A DNA stretch of 64,000 nucleotides from Rhynochetos jubatus (lineage: Eukaryota; Chordata; Aves; Eurypygiformes; Rhynochetidae), in NCBI GenBank assembly GCA_027574665.1, contig CM050657.1, positions 14,954,404-15,018,403 on the forward strand, given 5' to 3'. A model generated the notes under the pieces. That model worked only from the letters and a program-made list of their open reading frames with translations, searched no databases and was not told where the DNA came from. The translations under genes and the position numbers were made by a program. Of the stretch, positions 27,081 to 40,798 are shown piece after piece (position 1 is the stretch's first letter; every line of letters begins with the position of its first letter).

Positions 27081-30000
27081 CAGATCACTCCTGCTTCACA
27101 ACAGAGGTGTGACGAGGGAACCCACAGCTGTGGGTTCACTTTATTCTGCTCTGAAGCATTCACTTCTGAAACTTCTTGTCATATCCAGAATTAACAGCTA
27201 TCTCACCGTCTTCCATTTCGCCATCCTTTTGCCATTCGAGACTACAAGGAAAGTTTGTACTCTGCAGCTTATTCCACAAGCTTTTCTCTCCCAACATGCC
27301 ATGACAATAAGAATCATGGCTGCAATTAAAGAACAGTTTTCCTTCAGATAATCCAGGAGATAAGTTTGTGAGCTGGAGCCACATAGGCTGAGTAAATTTC
27401 TTAAGAACTGATTGCAAGCACAGAGAAGAATTCCACATTTAGAGCTGTCTGGGCCTGGAAACAAATGGAACAGTCACAAGTGCAATACCGTGACAGAGAC
27501 AGGCAGGCCTTCCTCAGATACTGAAATATTCCATGTGCAAACTGCATACCCAATACCGTGCTGCAGCTCCTACTTGGCTCACCACATCCAATGCCATGTT
27601 TCCTTCACCCCCAGAGCTCTTTTCACCACGTGTTCTCTGCAGTTTTTAAATTACCGTGGTTTGGAGCAAAATCTGATTTTAATGAAGCGTCTGCAGAGCC
27701 CTGTACCGTCAGAGACCTGACCCATGGCGGAAGCCGGTAGATGCCCTCGTCAAAAACAACAGCTCAAAGTGGTCATTCATACACAAAGCTGAGCTGGTCA
27801 ACTGTCCCCACAAACACCAGATGTACCCGTGCAAAGCAGTAACTGCCTCAACCACCACGTACAGATTCCCTGAGTTTAAACATTTTGCACATTTTCCCAT
27901 GCTCTCCACCTCCCTGCCACTGAAGTCCGCAGGTAATAATCCCTTTCCCCTGTGGAAGGGGCTGAATTTCTCCTTAATAGAGGAAACGAAGGCACCTTCT
28001 TTGAAACACATACTTCCACACACATCACCCATCCGTACAATCCACAACAACCACAAGGCACTTTCATCAGCACTCTGCAGCTCTGAGCCTCTTTAAGGGT
28101 GTTTTCTCCAAGTTCAACTTAGAAACCCTTCTGGGTTTTATCACGGGTAAGCGCCACCATCCCTTTATTCACTAAACATTCAGAGAAACTAAGGAGTCAA
28201 ACTCCAGATTTTTGAACTTCTACATCCTTTTCTTACAGGGAGTGAACTCGTCACTAAAGGAAAACAGAGCAACTTGACTGGAAAACATAACCCCCCGTCA
28301 CAACTGCTTGCGTTCTTTGGTAAGGCGGTATATTGACTCACGTTTAGGTTTGTGATCTGCTCTAAAACCCAGATCCTTACCTGCACAGCTTCTGCTTAGA
28401 CTTTCTTTCTTCCCCAGATGATCAGAAATAATCCACATTATACAATTACATTATCCACGCTGTACAATTACATTATCCCTAGCCATACTGAACAGCAGAT
28501 GAGTTCTTCAGGGCATTTTTTGAGTTCACACTGCTTGTTTCATGTCAGCTGTAAACATATAAACACACTCTTCCATCTATCAGACAAGTTATTGATGAAA
28601 GCATTCAATATTACACGATCCCCGATTGCAACGCTTCGTTTGATACATTCATCTTATCAGTGAGCTTCAAACTTGATGAGAAAATCAGGTGCAAAGAGCA
28701 TAAACTGAAGCCCTGAAATGTAGGTGAAAACAGATATAAAGGTACCTGATGAGACTGTAATAGCTAGCAGCTCAAGGATTGATGGGAAAAAGAACTGACA
28801 AGAAAAGAGTAAAACCTAAAAAGCGGAGAACTGGAAGACAGCATCTCAGCAACACTGAGAATCAGCCCGGTCCAAGGCACGACCTTCCGTTTGACGGCTG
28901 CCTGGTGGGCAGAGACACGGAACTGTCTCAAGAGCGGCGGCGAGCATTCATGCTCAGCCCAAGAGCACGACAACCACAGCTAGCTACGGTATTAGCCAAC
29001 AGATAATGCCTCGAGTTCTGAATTGTGTACGCTCTGCTGGCAGAGTCTCTGCGTGTGAAAGATGCCTGCACAAAGGTGATCCAGCGAGGGCAGGTTGCAG
29101 TGCCAGTGGTCATAAAAGGAGGAAAAAAAATCACTAAGATTTTGTATTAGTTTCATTTTTATGTTTTGAAATAGGATATTTGCAAGACAGTTCTTTCAAA
29201 CAATTGCAATTTTTTCATGTTTAACATTTTCCTTTTGTTGTCACGTCAGAGGGAGGAACAATATTCAAGCATTTCGGTTCAGCCAGCGCAGAAAGGCTGC
29301 TTTTCCAATCAAGGTTTCAGGCCACAGGAGTGGGAAGCAAACGCAGAGGACATGGAAAGAACGGAACAGTCATAGCTGCCACCTACAGCTTGGCTTTCAT
29401 TAGTCAATCCCACGGTTCTTTCGAAAAGTGAACATCGGGGGTGATTAAGCCCAGAGAGAGAAAATCCCTGAGAGGCACAGGCAAGCTGTGAACAGATCTG
29501 GGAACAGAACTTGCAGTGCCCGAGTCCCATTCCAGTCCTAGGCCTGTGCAACCTATACAGCTCATCAATCTTCAGGTCCCAGCGACACAGATGACAAGAG
29601 GCAAAAACCTACCCTGCTTATTTATTGCAAAATTCGGCTGCAAGTTTTAATATCGCCAACGTGCAAACCACGTAAGCAAAGTTCTCTTTTCCCAGACCGA
29701 ACAGGAACGCAGGACGGGAACTGTCTTTGCCCACGTTTCCCAGTCTCGTGGTCTCTCTAGGTCTGTGCTCTAGGCAACGCTCGCCCTCTCAGTACTTGCC
29801 GGGACACACTGGCTCTGTATAACTCTTCCCACAGAGAAATTCTGACACCACCAACAAATTAAGAGCTCCTGTTATGAAGCTCTTGAAAGCTGGGGGGTGC
29901 AGGGGAGGAAGGAACCGCTAAGTTGAGAAATCCAAATCAGTGCCTCCACTGAAAAAAACATAAACCCTACTTAGCAATTGCCTGCTCTGTTTACCTTGAC

Positions 30001-32726
30001 AGCAGGCCAGGCAGCAAGCACCCACTGCTGTGGCCAAGCAATACACACACAGCACAGAACCCACTGTGTGTTCTAATACACACTGAGCCTGTCTCTGCAA
30101 CAGGAAGAACCGAGCCCCGGTATTTACGGCACAGCAGATGACACACACCGTGGGCAGAGGCGTACCTGGAGCCCCGTCTGGCCCCCGCGCGCCACATTCA
30201 TCATCCATTTGCTTCACACCTTTCCGAAGATGCTGTTCTTTCCCTGCCCTCCACAGCTGTTGCCTTTGCTTCCCATTCCCGTGCCCTAAAATCTTCATTA
30301 CTAACAGCAGATTTCCTCATCTGTTCGAAAGAGCCAAACTTAACGTCTCGACGGGCGAGCTCCCGCACGAGTACTTGTGTCAGAGCAGAGCAAGACTGAT
30401 GTGAAGAGCTCCTGCACACACATACTCACAATGTTAAAATAAGGAATATTGAAGTCTTCTAAAACAGCTTCCTTGCTTTTCCCTTCCTTGTAGACTTCAG
30501 CCTAACCTTTCCTGTAATAACTTGGCCTCACCACACTTCAGCACGCCCACAGCTCTCTCCCAGCCGTGGGAAAACACACATGTCCAAAAGACCAGGCTCG
30601 TTACGAGAACACAGGTTTATGACTGAATAATTTAATCCAAATGGAATAATTCTTTCAGGTTCTGGCTGCTCTGGGGCACGGCCACCTATGGGTTCCACAA
30701 AACATTACAGTAGAAAACAACAGGGTTACAGAGCGCGAATTAATCAGCAACGCCGTGCTCACCCAGCCTGAGCGCTTGGATTTAAAGAAAAAGGTTTTAT
30801 AAAATAGATTTTAAAAGAATGCAAGTAGACTGGAGGGACAAGGGGAGTATTTTGTGATTTTAAATCTGTCAGTACAGAAGCTCACTGGAATATTTCACAC
30901 TATGGTCTTTCTTTTCTAAGTTTCATCATAATCACCATTATTAATAGATAATTTCAAGGCTAAAACCATCTTAATTCTGCTAGTTCTGAAGCATATAAAT
31001 CCTACCCTCGCCGATGGCACGTGTGCATCCACAGCTTTCAGTGGTCTTTTGCTGCTGTAAAACTGGCAAACTTGGCAAGTGATTCTGTGCACAAACAATA
31101 AGAAGAACAGCCCTCTCTTCCTTTTAACCCCTCGGGACTGGCTGGACAGAAAGGAGGAAGAAACCCACATATGAAGAAACGAAGTTCTGATGCACACAAG
31201 CAGCAAGTCCAGTTAGATAATTTCATCAGGTAACTCATTGTTGAAGTTTCAAAGAGCACTGAAACCTGAAAAATTGGGTGCTGCTCAGTAGCGTAACTCA
31301 GAGCAAGTTTCAGCAAACATAAGAGCCACCCTGGAACAGTCAGAATTGGCTGATAAAACCATAAATGGTATTTAACTCCAAACTCCTGCTCTCAGGCTTT
31401 TTTTTCTGCTTCAAGTGTACCATTCATAGAGCTATGCTGCTGAAAATGATGATAACGGTCCTTAACCTTTTCTATTTCCACTTCCCTGCCCAAAAAACAA
31501 AGTCTGAAGCACCACACACTCTAAAATGACACAATCTGGGAAGTCCCACGTGTTCAAGAGTCACACACCTTCTTTCCTTTGCCTCCTAAATTCCAAAGGG
31601 GGTGGTGGCTGACAATTCACTCCGACAGCGACAGCGGCACCCTCAGTCGTCTCCAGGTTCGCCAGGCAGCTTGCTTTGGCACCTACAAATCAGCAAGATC
31701 TCCAGTTTCTGCATTGCCTAAGGGCTGAAAAAGCAAGGGGTAGAAGCAGCTTTAAGTGAAAATAGGGTTTGCCATCCCAACCAGAATAGATAACATGAGA
31801 CATGAAGTCTGAAATTGATAATAATTTAAAAAATAATCTGGAAGGAGACTGAAGAAATGCCCTAAATCCGTCATCTTGCCTCAAAACAGCAGAATTAGGC
31901 CATTTGTGTTTGCTTTCCAGCAGTGGAGATTCCCAAAACTTTCAGAGCAACCTGCTGTAGTCCATAGATTACATTAAAGTCAGTGAACAGCAAATAAATA
32001 AGACTCTCTTTTTAAGTTAAAATTTGCTGCACATGGGTACAAACTTCTCCTGGAAAGCTTATGAGTCCCACAAATCAATAAAGATTAAAAGTTTTCCTCT
32101 TTCTTCAGTTTATTTTTTTCCTTTTCAGGGATAAAATAGAACTTGGGCATTATTTCAGCTCCAAAATTTGCATCAGGAAATTTTAATCTTTATGATAAAA
32201 TTTAAAAAATATATATATAATACAGACAGATATTGGGTAGCTGTTTCTTCTAGAAGAGAAACCACATAACTGTGGTATTTCAGAAAGGCAGTAGGTAGCG
32301 CACCCTTGGTATTTTAACGTTTGACTACAGGAAACGCGTGAGGTGTTATCGTTACGCAAGAAACTCGATATCCTCGGGTGACCGTTCCATGAGTAGCGTT
32401 TAGACCCAGTATCGAAACTAAGAAGGAAACAAAATTCTAAGTGAAAAAAGAGAGAGACGGCAATGACAGCCCGTAAAAGAGAGCAGGCGTGGCTTGGCTA
32501 ACTGCGAGGGATCACGCATTTCAGTTTTCTAAGGACTCCGGCTTGGGAGAACTGCAGCTTGTCGGACAGAGAGATGGCTAAAGCAGACACACATTCTTTC
32601 TGAAGAGTTTGACTTCAGCAGAAGCAAACTCACCTACACAACTCTGAATTTTCAGAGGGCATCATATGCAAAAGAAAAGCCCACCCCACATCCAAACGAA
32701 CAGCGAGAAATCACAAATTGGAAAAG
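27081..32726. other. Intergenic between relic and gene C
   Basis: No gene, RNA or clear repeat recognised in 5.6 kb. Open frames here are short and without familiar motifs. The right end is the 5' flank of gene C; no TATA element matching those of genes A and B was seen about 180 nt upstream of its ATG. Confidence 0.45.
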
Positions 32727-35700
32727 ATGTTGGGGATCGCTGCGGGGGTTACAGCTCTCGCAGTAGTTCTCCTGATTTTGCACTTCCTAAAGCTGCAACG
32801 GATGCGCAGCCGGCTTCCTCCAGGACCGGTTCCCCTCCCCATCGTCGGAAATCTGTGGCTGCTGGACTTCAAACTTCGTCGAGAAACCCTCGCTAAGGTA
32901 TTTATTTATCTATCTCTGTGGTTGAGAATCCGTCTGAATCTACTGTAACGGAAATTGTACATTGCATGGGAACAGTCTAAACTTGGAATTATTTTTTTAT
33001 AAACCTCAAGCTCGGTTATCAGCCAGTTTCCAAGAATCCAAGACCCTGCATTATTAAAACTATTTCTGAGTCGTAAACACCATAATTGCCTTACTCCTCA
33101 CGATCTTTCTCTTTCGGAGACGGCACCAGCCGCGCGTAACCCCACCGCAAGCCCTGCCAACAGCACGACGTGCCGCTGGCAGGTTCACGCTGTCTCTGTG
33201 CCCTGTAAACCCCCTCTAGCAGACCTGCCTCTGGCCGACACCAATGTCACTGGGACATCTCTGGCCCACGCGTGGTCCCAGCCCCATTCGAAGACCAAAC
33301 GTACCCTAACCTGACTCTTTCTTTTTCTTATTTGGATGGCAAAAAGATTTATTGCCCGCAGTAAACAGCTTGTTCCTAAAACAAAGCGGGAAAATCTGAT
33401 GGCCGTTACGTTCACAGCGTGATCTCTTTATAAACCGGTTTAAACTATTTTTAAAAGTAAGGAACTTGCTTCAAAGGAAAAATACAAGCATGCTCTGAGG
33501 AAAGACACCAGAGAAAAATAAGAAAAGTCAGGTGGAAGCTATAGGAAACAATGCAAAAACATTTCTTGGCTCTCTTCGAAGCTAGAAGGAAGAAAATACA
33601 ACAAATACAATCATTTTGGTTCATTAATAAACAGAAAAGCTCTGGGACTTTGCCTGTGTTCACTTGTCCTTTGATTCTGAACTGACAGAGGGGACTTCTC
33701 TTTCTGGGAAGTCTTCAGAGGTGGTCAGCTGAGTACAAGTATCTGCTGTTCCCAAAGCACATTACAACAGCAGGCTGAATTTTTCTGAAAGGTCCAATTC
33801 AATTCAGTGTCAGCAAATGGGCTCGGTTACAACTACAGAAAACTCTCAGAACTGGTATTTAAGCGTATGCGTTCCCTGGTTTCTGTTTATTGACTGCTAT
33901 TAACCCTTCAGTTAACCAACACCCACGGGAGCGTCTATACGCTGTGGATGGGAGAGACCCCGATGGTTGTGCTCAACGGCTACAAAGCGGTGAAAGATGG
34001 TATCGTCACCCACTCAGCGGAAGTTTCTGGAAGACCTCTCACCCCGTTCTACAGGGATATGATGGGCGAGAAAGGTACGAGGTCTTACACGATACCAAAA
34101 TACAAACAAGATGTAAGGACAAGAGATGTTTTCCTATACAGGCACATATACACGAGTTACCGCTACACCAGTCCGTACCTGGGCTCACGCAGGAAAAAGG
34201 TTCCGTGCAGAGCCAGCCTGTTAAGGAAAAAACCAAAAACTTCTCCTCTTTTAAAGCACACTGCTGACCTTTTTTCCTCTTCCCAATAGAGTCAAAGGAA
34301 TAATCTGGCCAGAGCAGTTGCCCTTCGCTTGTATCGACCAGGAGGAGAAGTTCATGGAGGAGACACCTATAGACAGAGCCGTTCAGCCCTTACCAAAACC
34401 CACTGCCGCTCAGTTTGCAGGGTCAGGTTCATAGGCAGCTACAGAGCGGGGAGTCACAAATACCCGAGTCAGAGACCAAAAGTCAGTACCTGAGATCACC
34501 TATCTTCTTTGTGGGTGAAACATAACCTAATCTAAATCCAATTTTGCCTCCTGCAGCGAAAGGATTTCCCTTCCCAGCAATGAACTGAACGTTTCCGTGT
34601 TCTCCAGGTATTTTTCTGACCAGCGGGCACACCTGGAAGCAACAGAGACGCTTTGGCATGACAATTTTAAGAAGCCTGGCACTCGGCAAGAACAATTTGG
34701 AGCATCAAATTCAGACAGAGGCCTGTCACCTCGTGGACGTCTTTGCAAACACAAGAGGTAAGTTCCCCAGAGGAATAACGCTTAGAGCTTGTCCTGAAAC
34801 GTAGGTAGGTCAGAGGAACAGAACTTTCACAACACATTTTTACAAGCAATATAGATATTTTTCATATTAGTGGGACTTCTACTGGCTTCCTAATTGCATT
34901 CTTCGCAAAAAATGTTTTGTCTGCAGAGTGGGCGATATAAAATTGTTTTTTGAAATCAGGATGGTAAAACAATGTTTATTATCAACAGTCTTGGGGACAG
35001 CTGGTAACAATTCTTACAGTCAAGGAGTATAGAAAAACCCCATGTTCTTCTCCATAAACTACACCATTTGTGACCTGCTGCTCTAGGACAGCGGGCCTTT
35101 AGGATTTGGCAGAGAAAGAACCCCAACACAAGGACCATATCATTCGGTTGTCCAACAAAATTTCTTTTTAAGGTCTGGATGAAATAGAAACCAATAGAAT
35201 TTTAGCAAGATGTCAAAATAAAGCAATTAAATATAAATATTCTGAACAGCCAAATCCCTCACCCACATCGTGTTCCATGCTGATATGAAAACACAGAGAA
35301 GTTGCCTAAGGTCTCCCGCCAGCTCTCCTTGCGCTAGACACAGCAAAACGGCCCGTCTCTTCCGAGCCGTAAAATGTAAGAGATGAACAAGCCATTGACC
35401 CCGAGTCCCCGTACAGCCCAAGTCTTTACCTTCCATGCAACCCTTCCTCGACTTTAAACTCGGTAATTGTATTTGCTCTTTCCAAGAAGGACAAGCATTG
35501 GACTGAAATCAGAGATGCATAATCCACCGTTTTCCAGAGTTGTACAATTCAAAGGTTGTGCTTGCCATTGAAATGCATAAATTTTTTTTATTCAACCCTT
35601 TTTAACAGGAGCCGTTTTCCATACCATTATGCCAGTTTTGCCTTTTCAGTCTGTGAGGAAAAAAAAAAAAGTGGAATTGTTAAGCTGTACTTAAAACCCC

Positions 35701-38700
35701 GACAGAGACAAGTCATTTCAATGTGACTAAGAAATTAAGACTTGGCCTTTTTTTCCTTTTTTTTTTTTGGGGTGGGGGTGGTGTATGGTTTGGTTTTTTT
35801 AATTGGCAAACTTTAACATCTGCCGCTAGATTTGAAGACATGGTGTTTTCACACAACCCAGACCACAAGTCAAAGGGGGGAAAAGAGGCCTAATGTTTAT
35901 CTTCTCAAAACCAATAATCGTTGTATTTCACAGGAGTAAAGAGCAGATTAAAAATAGATTCCCAGCATTTATAATCCATAGAGTTACTTTGCATTAAACT
36001 AGAGTTTACTGGTGTGACATTTATCTAAAAGTAGTCTGATCTACTCTTAATTTTACCATTAAAAAAGTCTTCCTCATTTTTCCTCACCATAGTCTGTTCA
36101 GAAATACTCACGGTACTGCCTATATTCACAGGAAAACCTTTCGACCCCCACACTTCTGTTGTCCAGGCTATCGCAAATATAATTTGTGCTGTTGCTTTTG
36201 GGCATCGCTTCTCCAGTGAGGATGAATCTTTCAGGAGGCTTATCAAAGCTGTTAATTTTGTGATCTACTTTCAGGCTACTATCTGGGGCAGGGTAAGAAT
36301 CTCATTTTCTTGTTCTTATTCCTTAAAGTGCGTTTGCACTTCACAAGTCAAACGTAACAAAACGCATATGCCCATTTCTCCTGGAGGAAAGCGTCTATGG
36401 CTGAGAGGCGAAATCAGCTTCTATACCTTTTATATGCTTCTGTGCCCTTCTACACGCTTAAAACAATGTAAATGTTTCATAATCCCTCTTAGAAATGTAG
36501 AATAATTTACACTGGAAGGGACCTCTACACGCCAGCGGAGCCAACTCCGTGCTCAAAGCAGGTCTAAATAGATGAGGTTGTTTAGGCACTTGTCTGGTCG
36601 AGTGTTGAAGTCTCCAAGGATGGAGATTTCACACAGTCTCTCTGGGAAACCGGTTCCCAGTACTTAATCTCTGACTTGTGCCCAATGCATCTCATCCCAA
36701 TTAGGAGCCCATGCGGTGCTGTGGCTTCACAGAGTTATCAGGAAATCAGAATTAGGTTCTCCGTTTAAAAGAGCTCACGTTTCTTCCTTGTTTGACATGA
36801 CAGATGTACGATGCTTTCCCGTGGCTCATGCACCACCTCCCAGGACCCCACCAGAAAGCGTTTGCATACAGTGACTTCATGCACGCTTTAGTTACGAAGG
36901 AGGTCCAGGCTCACCAGAGACAGAATGCCGGGGATCCACAGGATCTCATAGACTTCTACCAAGCTCAAATAGCAAAAGTAAGTACCTGTTTGTCACACTA
37001 TCCCCTCCTTGGCCTCAGTTCCAACTACAGACACTTGCTGTTCCAGTAACTGCTGCAGAATTTTTGTATGCACACCGCATTGGTTCAGCACTGAAGATTT
37101 TTGTTCTGGTGGGCTGCCCACTGTTTTCACCAAACAATGACAATTTCCATGTGACTGATGAAGTGTCTGAAATGATCCCCTTCACACTCTTCTTGTGAAT
37201 ATACCCTACAGACCAAAGATGACCCCGCTTCGACGTTTAATAACGACAACATGGTTCAGACTGTGGTTGATCTTTTGCTGGGAGGGACAGAAACAACAAG
37301 TACCACCCTTCTCTGGGCCCTGCTCTACATGGTACAACACCCAGAAATACAAGGTGAGCAAAAGCATTATCAGAGAGCAACATACGGAGCGCATCAACTG
37401 CCGAGATCCAGAAAGTGAAAGTTTAATAAATGAAACAAACCTGTGCTTTCCCCCCCAGTTCGCTAAGAAGCCACACCAGCAGAAATCAGTAATAGCCACA
37501 GACTTATCTCACTAGAAGGGGATGGCAAAGACAGAATAAGAAGCTAAAGTTACATTTCATATGTAACACAGCCTCTTGTTAACCCGCCAAGTGGAAAAGC
37601 TGTTAAAAAGATACCTGGTCTGACGTGTATTTATAAACATAAATTACACCTGTAATTTCAAATTTTAATCCCCTTCTAAAACACAGAAAGGTATTATCCT
37701 CATCACCAAGTGGGATGTGTTTTAAATGAGAGATCATCTTGTGCTTCAGGGAAATGCACCTTCTTGATCAACTGAAACCAACGCAGCAGTCACATCACGT
37801 GCCAGTGCACCTCATAGCAACATAATTCCCTTTTTTCCCCCAGTCCTGGACCATCCTCGTACAGAAATCCGTGAGAAAAAAAGGGGGAAAAAAATTAAAA
37901 TATTTTCATTTCTCTGCAGAAAAGGTACAAAGAGAGATAGAGGCTGTTCTGGAACCCTCCCACCTCATCAGCTACGAAGACCGTAAAAAGCTGCCGTACA
38001 CAAACGCTGTGATTCACGAAGCTTTGCGGTACAGCAACATCACTGCTGTTGGGGTCCCCCGACAGTGTGTGAGGGATACGACTGTGCTGGGGTTTCACCT
38101 TGAAAAGGTACAGCCATACCTCCACGTTTCTTAAAGCTTTGAGCTATTAAAGAAGCTGACCCATCCCTGGAAGGGTCCAAGGCCAGGCTGGGTGAGGCTT
38201 GGAGCAACCTGGTCTAGTGCAGGGTGTCCCTGCCCATGGCAGGGGGGTTGGAACTGGATGGGCTTTAAGGTCCCTTCCAACCTAAACCGTTCTGTGATTC
38301 TGTGTTGATTCTATGAATGTTCAGTGTTGGCAGGACTCCTAACTCTGCGCAGAGAACGTGTGGTAGCACGTCACAGACGTACGTGCTCAGGAAGAGACCG
38401 AGCCGAATCCAAACACTGGGTTGCAGGCCCGGGACGGCACGTTATCTGTTAGAGAAAGAAAGCCCAAAAGCAGAATCCACCGTACAAGGAAAATAACACC
38501 TCTGCTTGTTCCTGCAGGGCACGCTCATACTGCCAAACCTGCACTCCGTTGTGTACGACCCCCAGCACTGGGCGACCCCTTGGAAGTTCAACCCAAATCA
38601 TTTCCTTGATGTGGACGGCAACTTTGCGAACAAAGAGGCATTCTTACCCTTCTCAGCAGGTGATGCCCCGACGTTTGAACGCTCCTGTTCGCGGCGTCTC

Positions 38701-40425
38701 GCAGGAACACTAAAACTATTATTTCTAAGTTCTAAAATTTTAAAAACACAGTTTTATAAAAACGTGTTGGACACACAGATTTAAAGACGAGTGTTCCACT
38801 GTAAGAGCCACAAATATTGCCTTGCGTTTTATATTTGTCATACATTCGAGCAGTGGATGAGTATGCCTCAGGACACGATGCCGTCTCCTCGGTATACGGA
38901 TGGTTCCTATGCCAAGAGTATCTGAGCTCCTTAGTCCCTCACGTATGAAATCCTGCTAACACCCTCAGATCAAGAAATGGATTTCTTCTCACCTCGCAAA
39001 CAGGAAGCCCAAAGTAAAAAGTAATATGGTTTGTCAAAATATACAGAGAAAATCCATGATAAAGCAGGAAACCAAACCGCAGACTCCCACATCCTACAGT
39101 AATAGTCTAGCACCACGTTCTCTTGTATCTCGAGAAAACTAGCAAAATCCCGTCTTTTCAGTAGAATATTATTACACAATCAGAAACTGAATTTTTCAAA
39201 AGCCTGTTACAATGTACAGCTCACCAAATTTACAGTGCAAAATGCAGCAAAGACATGGGAGAGAAAAAAAAATGAAAATATAAAAGTTAAACGCTAAAAC
39301 CATGGGGAAACAGCTGAGGTTTTTATATTCCTGTGACATACTATTGCACACCTGTTGCTGATAAAAAGCCAACAGCACACTAAGTAACGCACGAAGTGGT
39401 CAGATTAAACATTGTAAATCCAGATTTTAAAACCACTCACCCAAATTGCCTGCAAATCCTGAAGTCGTATTTGCAGAACAGGTAGCGAGCACCTCACCTC
39501 CCTTACTCACCCAACATCCACTGGTTTACCTGGAGCAGGACAACTAATTTAGGCTGCCGCTTCAGCCAGGCATGGGAGGTTTTTAACTTGTTTTGGCTGA
39601 TTTCTGTTTATATACTCCGAGTATTTACGTATCCCGAACAGTTTCAGTTTGGAATGTCTAGGTATCCTGAAATACACTGTGAAAAGAACACGCCAAGGTG
39701 AGTCACCGAGTCCAGACAGCACTGCCCATGCCTACGTTTCATTCCTTAGCTTAGGCATCCGCGCGTGGACACTGGCAGAGACAGCGGGCTACAGGGACCC
39801 TATAAAACCTTCTTCGTTTCTGCGGAGGCCAGCCTGATTGCATCCTTCCGTTCAGCTCGGGAACTGCATCCCACAACGCTCCAGCCCTCCCTCCTCAACA
39901 ACCACAGGCTCCAAAGTACACGAAGCCTTTTAAAATCCGGCTTAACCGAGAAGCAATTCCCAGTTTTCACAACAAGAAGCAAAAGTGGAAAAGGAGAATC
40001 TCATACGTGCTCCAGGGGAAGGCAGAACAACCCACCACCACACACTCAAACCCCAAACCAAACAGCTGGCAGAGATGGACAGTTTCTCAGTTAAATAAAC
40101 ATTCCCCACCAGCTCCAAAGTCCTTACAGAAGGAAACGGGAAATAATTATCTTACATTATCGGAGTTTATGGAACTCTGTAGAATTTCAAAGTTCTTTTT
40201 CAGGACTTAACATTAACCACCAACTCGTCTTCCCTCCCCTCTGCAGGGCACCGTGTGTGTTTGGGGGAACAGATGGCACGAGCTGAACTGTTCATCTTCT
40301 TTACCAACCTCCTCCGGGCATTCACGTTCCGGCTCCCTGAGGGCGTAAAGGAAATCGATCCGGGGTACATCTTGGGTGCGATACTGCAGCCACATCCCTA
40401 CGAACTCCGTGCTGTTCCGCGCTAG
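32727..40425 (+). CDS. Cytochrome P450 family 2 gene C, complete
   Basis: Nine coding exons: 32727-32897, 33912-34074, 34608-34757, 36132-36292, 36804-36977, 37212-37353, 37920-38107, 38518-38659, 40247-40425. They sum to 1470 nt, 489 residues plus TAG, in phase with GT-AG sites. The ATG giving [20 protein letters not shown] is the first in-frame ATG of exon 1; the codon three earlier is TTG. Features: signal anchor, hinge [10 protein letters not shown]-helix WKQQR, I-helix GGTETT (297-302), K-helix EALR (354-357), heme loop [10 protein letters not shown] with ligand Cys435. Exon 5 is 174 nt, one codon shorter than in genes A and B, and exon 4 ends in the divergent [11 protein letters not shown]. 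Predicted ER monooxygenase, substrate unknown. It is transcribed away from gene B and converges on CAPN10. Confidence 0.94.
36484..36705 (-). mobile_element. CR1 LINE 3' end, diverged subfamily
   Basis: In intron 4 of gene C. Antisense CR1: AGAATAATTTACACTGGAAG, GGGACCTCT, TCCAAGGATGGAGATTTCAC and CTCTCTGGGAAACCGGTTCC match a second CR1 3' type. Confidence 0.85.
38158..38320 (+). mobile_element. CR1 LINE 3' end, short copy
   Basis: In intron 7 of gene C, starting about 50 nt after exon 7. Sense copy from CCATCCCTGGAAGGGTCC to the terminal TTCTGTGATTCTGTGTTGAT. Confidence 0.93.
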
Positions 40426-40792
40426 CCTGCCACAGGCTGCAGAGGGGCCTCGACCAGGCAATAGCCGCAGGTATTCTGAAAACGCGTACCACTACCCTAC
40501 TCAGCCATAGGCAGCTCGGTAGAGCAAGTGAACGTAGAGTGGGTTTACGCAGGCTGTCGGGCCTCGTACAGCTGAGCTTTATCGCATCTTAGACATGTAA
40601 AAGTACACAGTAAAATGTACCAAAACCAAAAAAAAAAAAAAAAAAATGTATTTTCGCACTCACGGAAGCGCTGAACTAGCGATAGGATTTCAGAGAAGTG
40701 ATCTGTATGACGCAGAGTTTCCTGCATACGTGCTCAGTCAGGTATCACACTCTTAAAACAGCAAAACTGTTCCGATGCAGCAAGGATGCCTG

Positions 40793-40798
40793 AATAAA
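40793..40798 (+). terminator. Polyadenylation signal of CYP2 gene C
   Basis: AATAAA 368 nt after the stop codon, followed by the GT-rich GGTGTGCTGTT. No earlier canonical signal was seen in the 3' flank. Confidence 0.6.

Noticed and set aside
27198..27464. Hydrophobic stretch IAAMILIVMACW as a possible membrane gene exon
   Set aside because: Only one segment, no splice partners and no family match; probably chance.
13382..40425. Labelling the P450s as CYP2J19 or CYP2J40, the carotenoid-related bird genes
   Set aside because: Those genes sit in a different neighbourhood (HOOK1/NFIA, from memory), and the motifs here, such as TLWLG and VVLxGYxAVKDG, fit CYP2K-like proteins at least as well. 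No symbol was assigned.
40630..40646. A-run as a processed pseudogene tail
   Set aside because: No upstream cDNA-like sequence other than the gene C 3' flank, which has its own poly-A signal further on.
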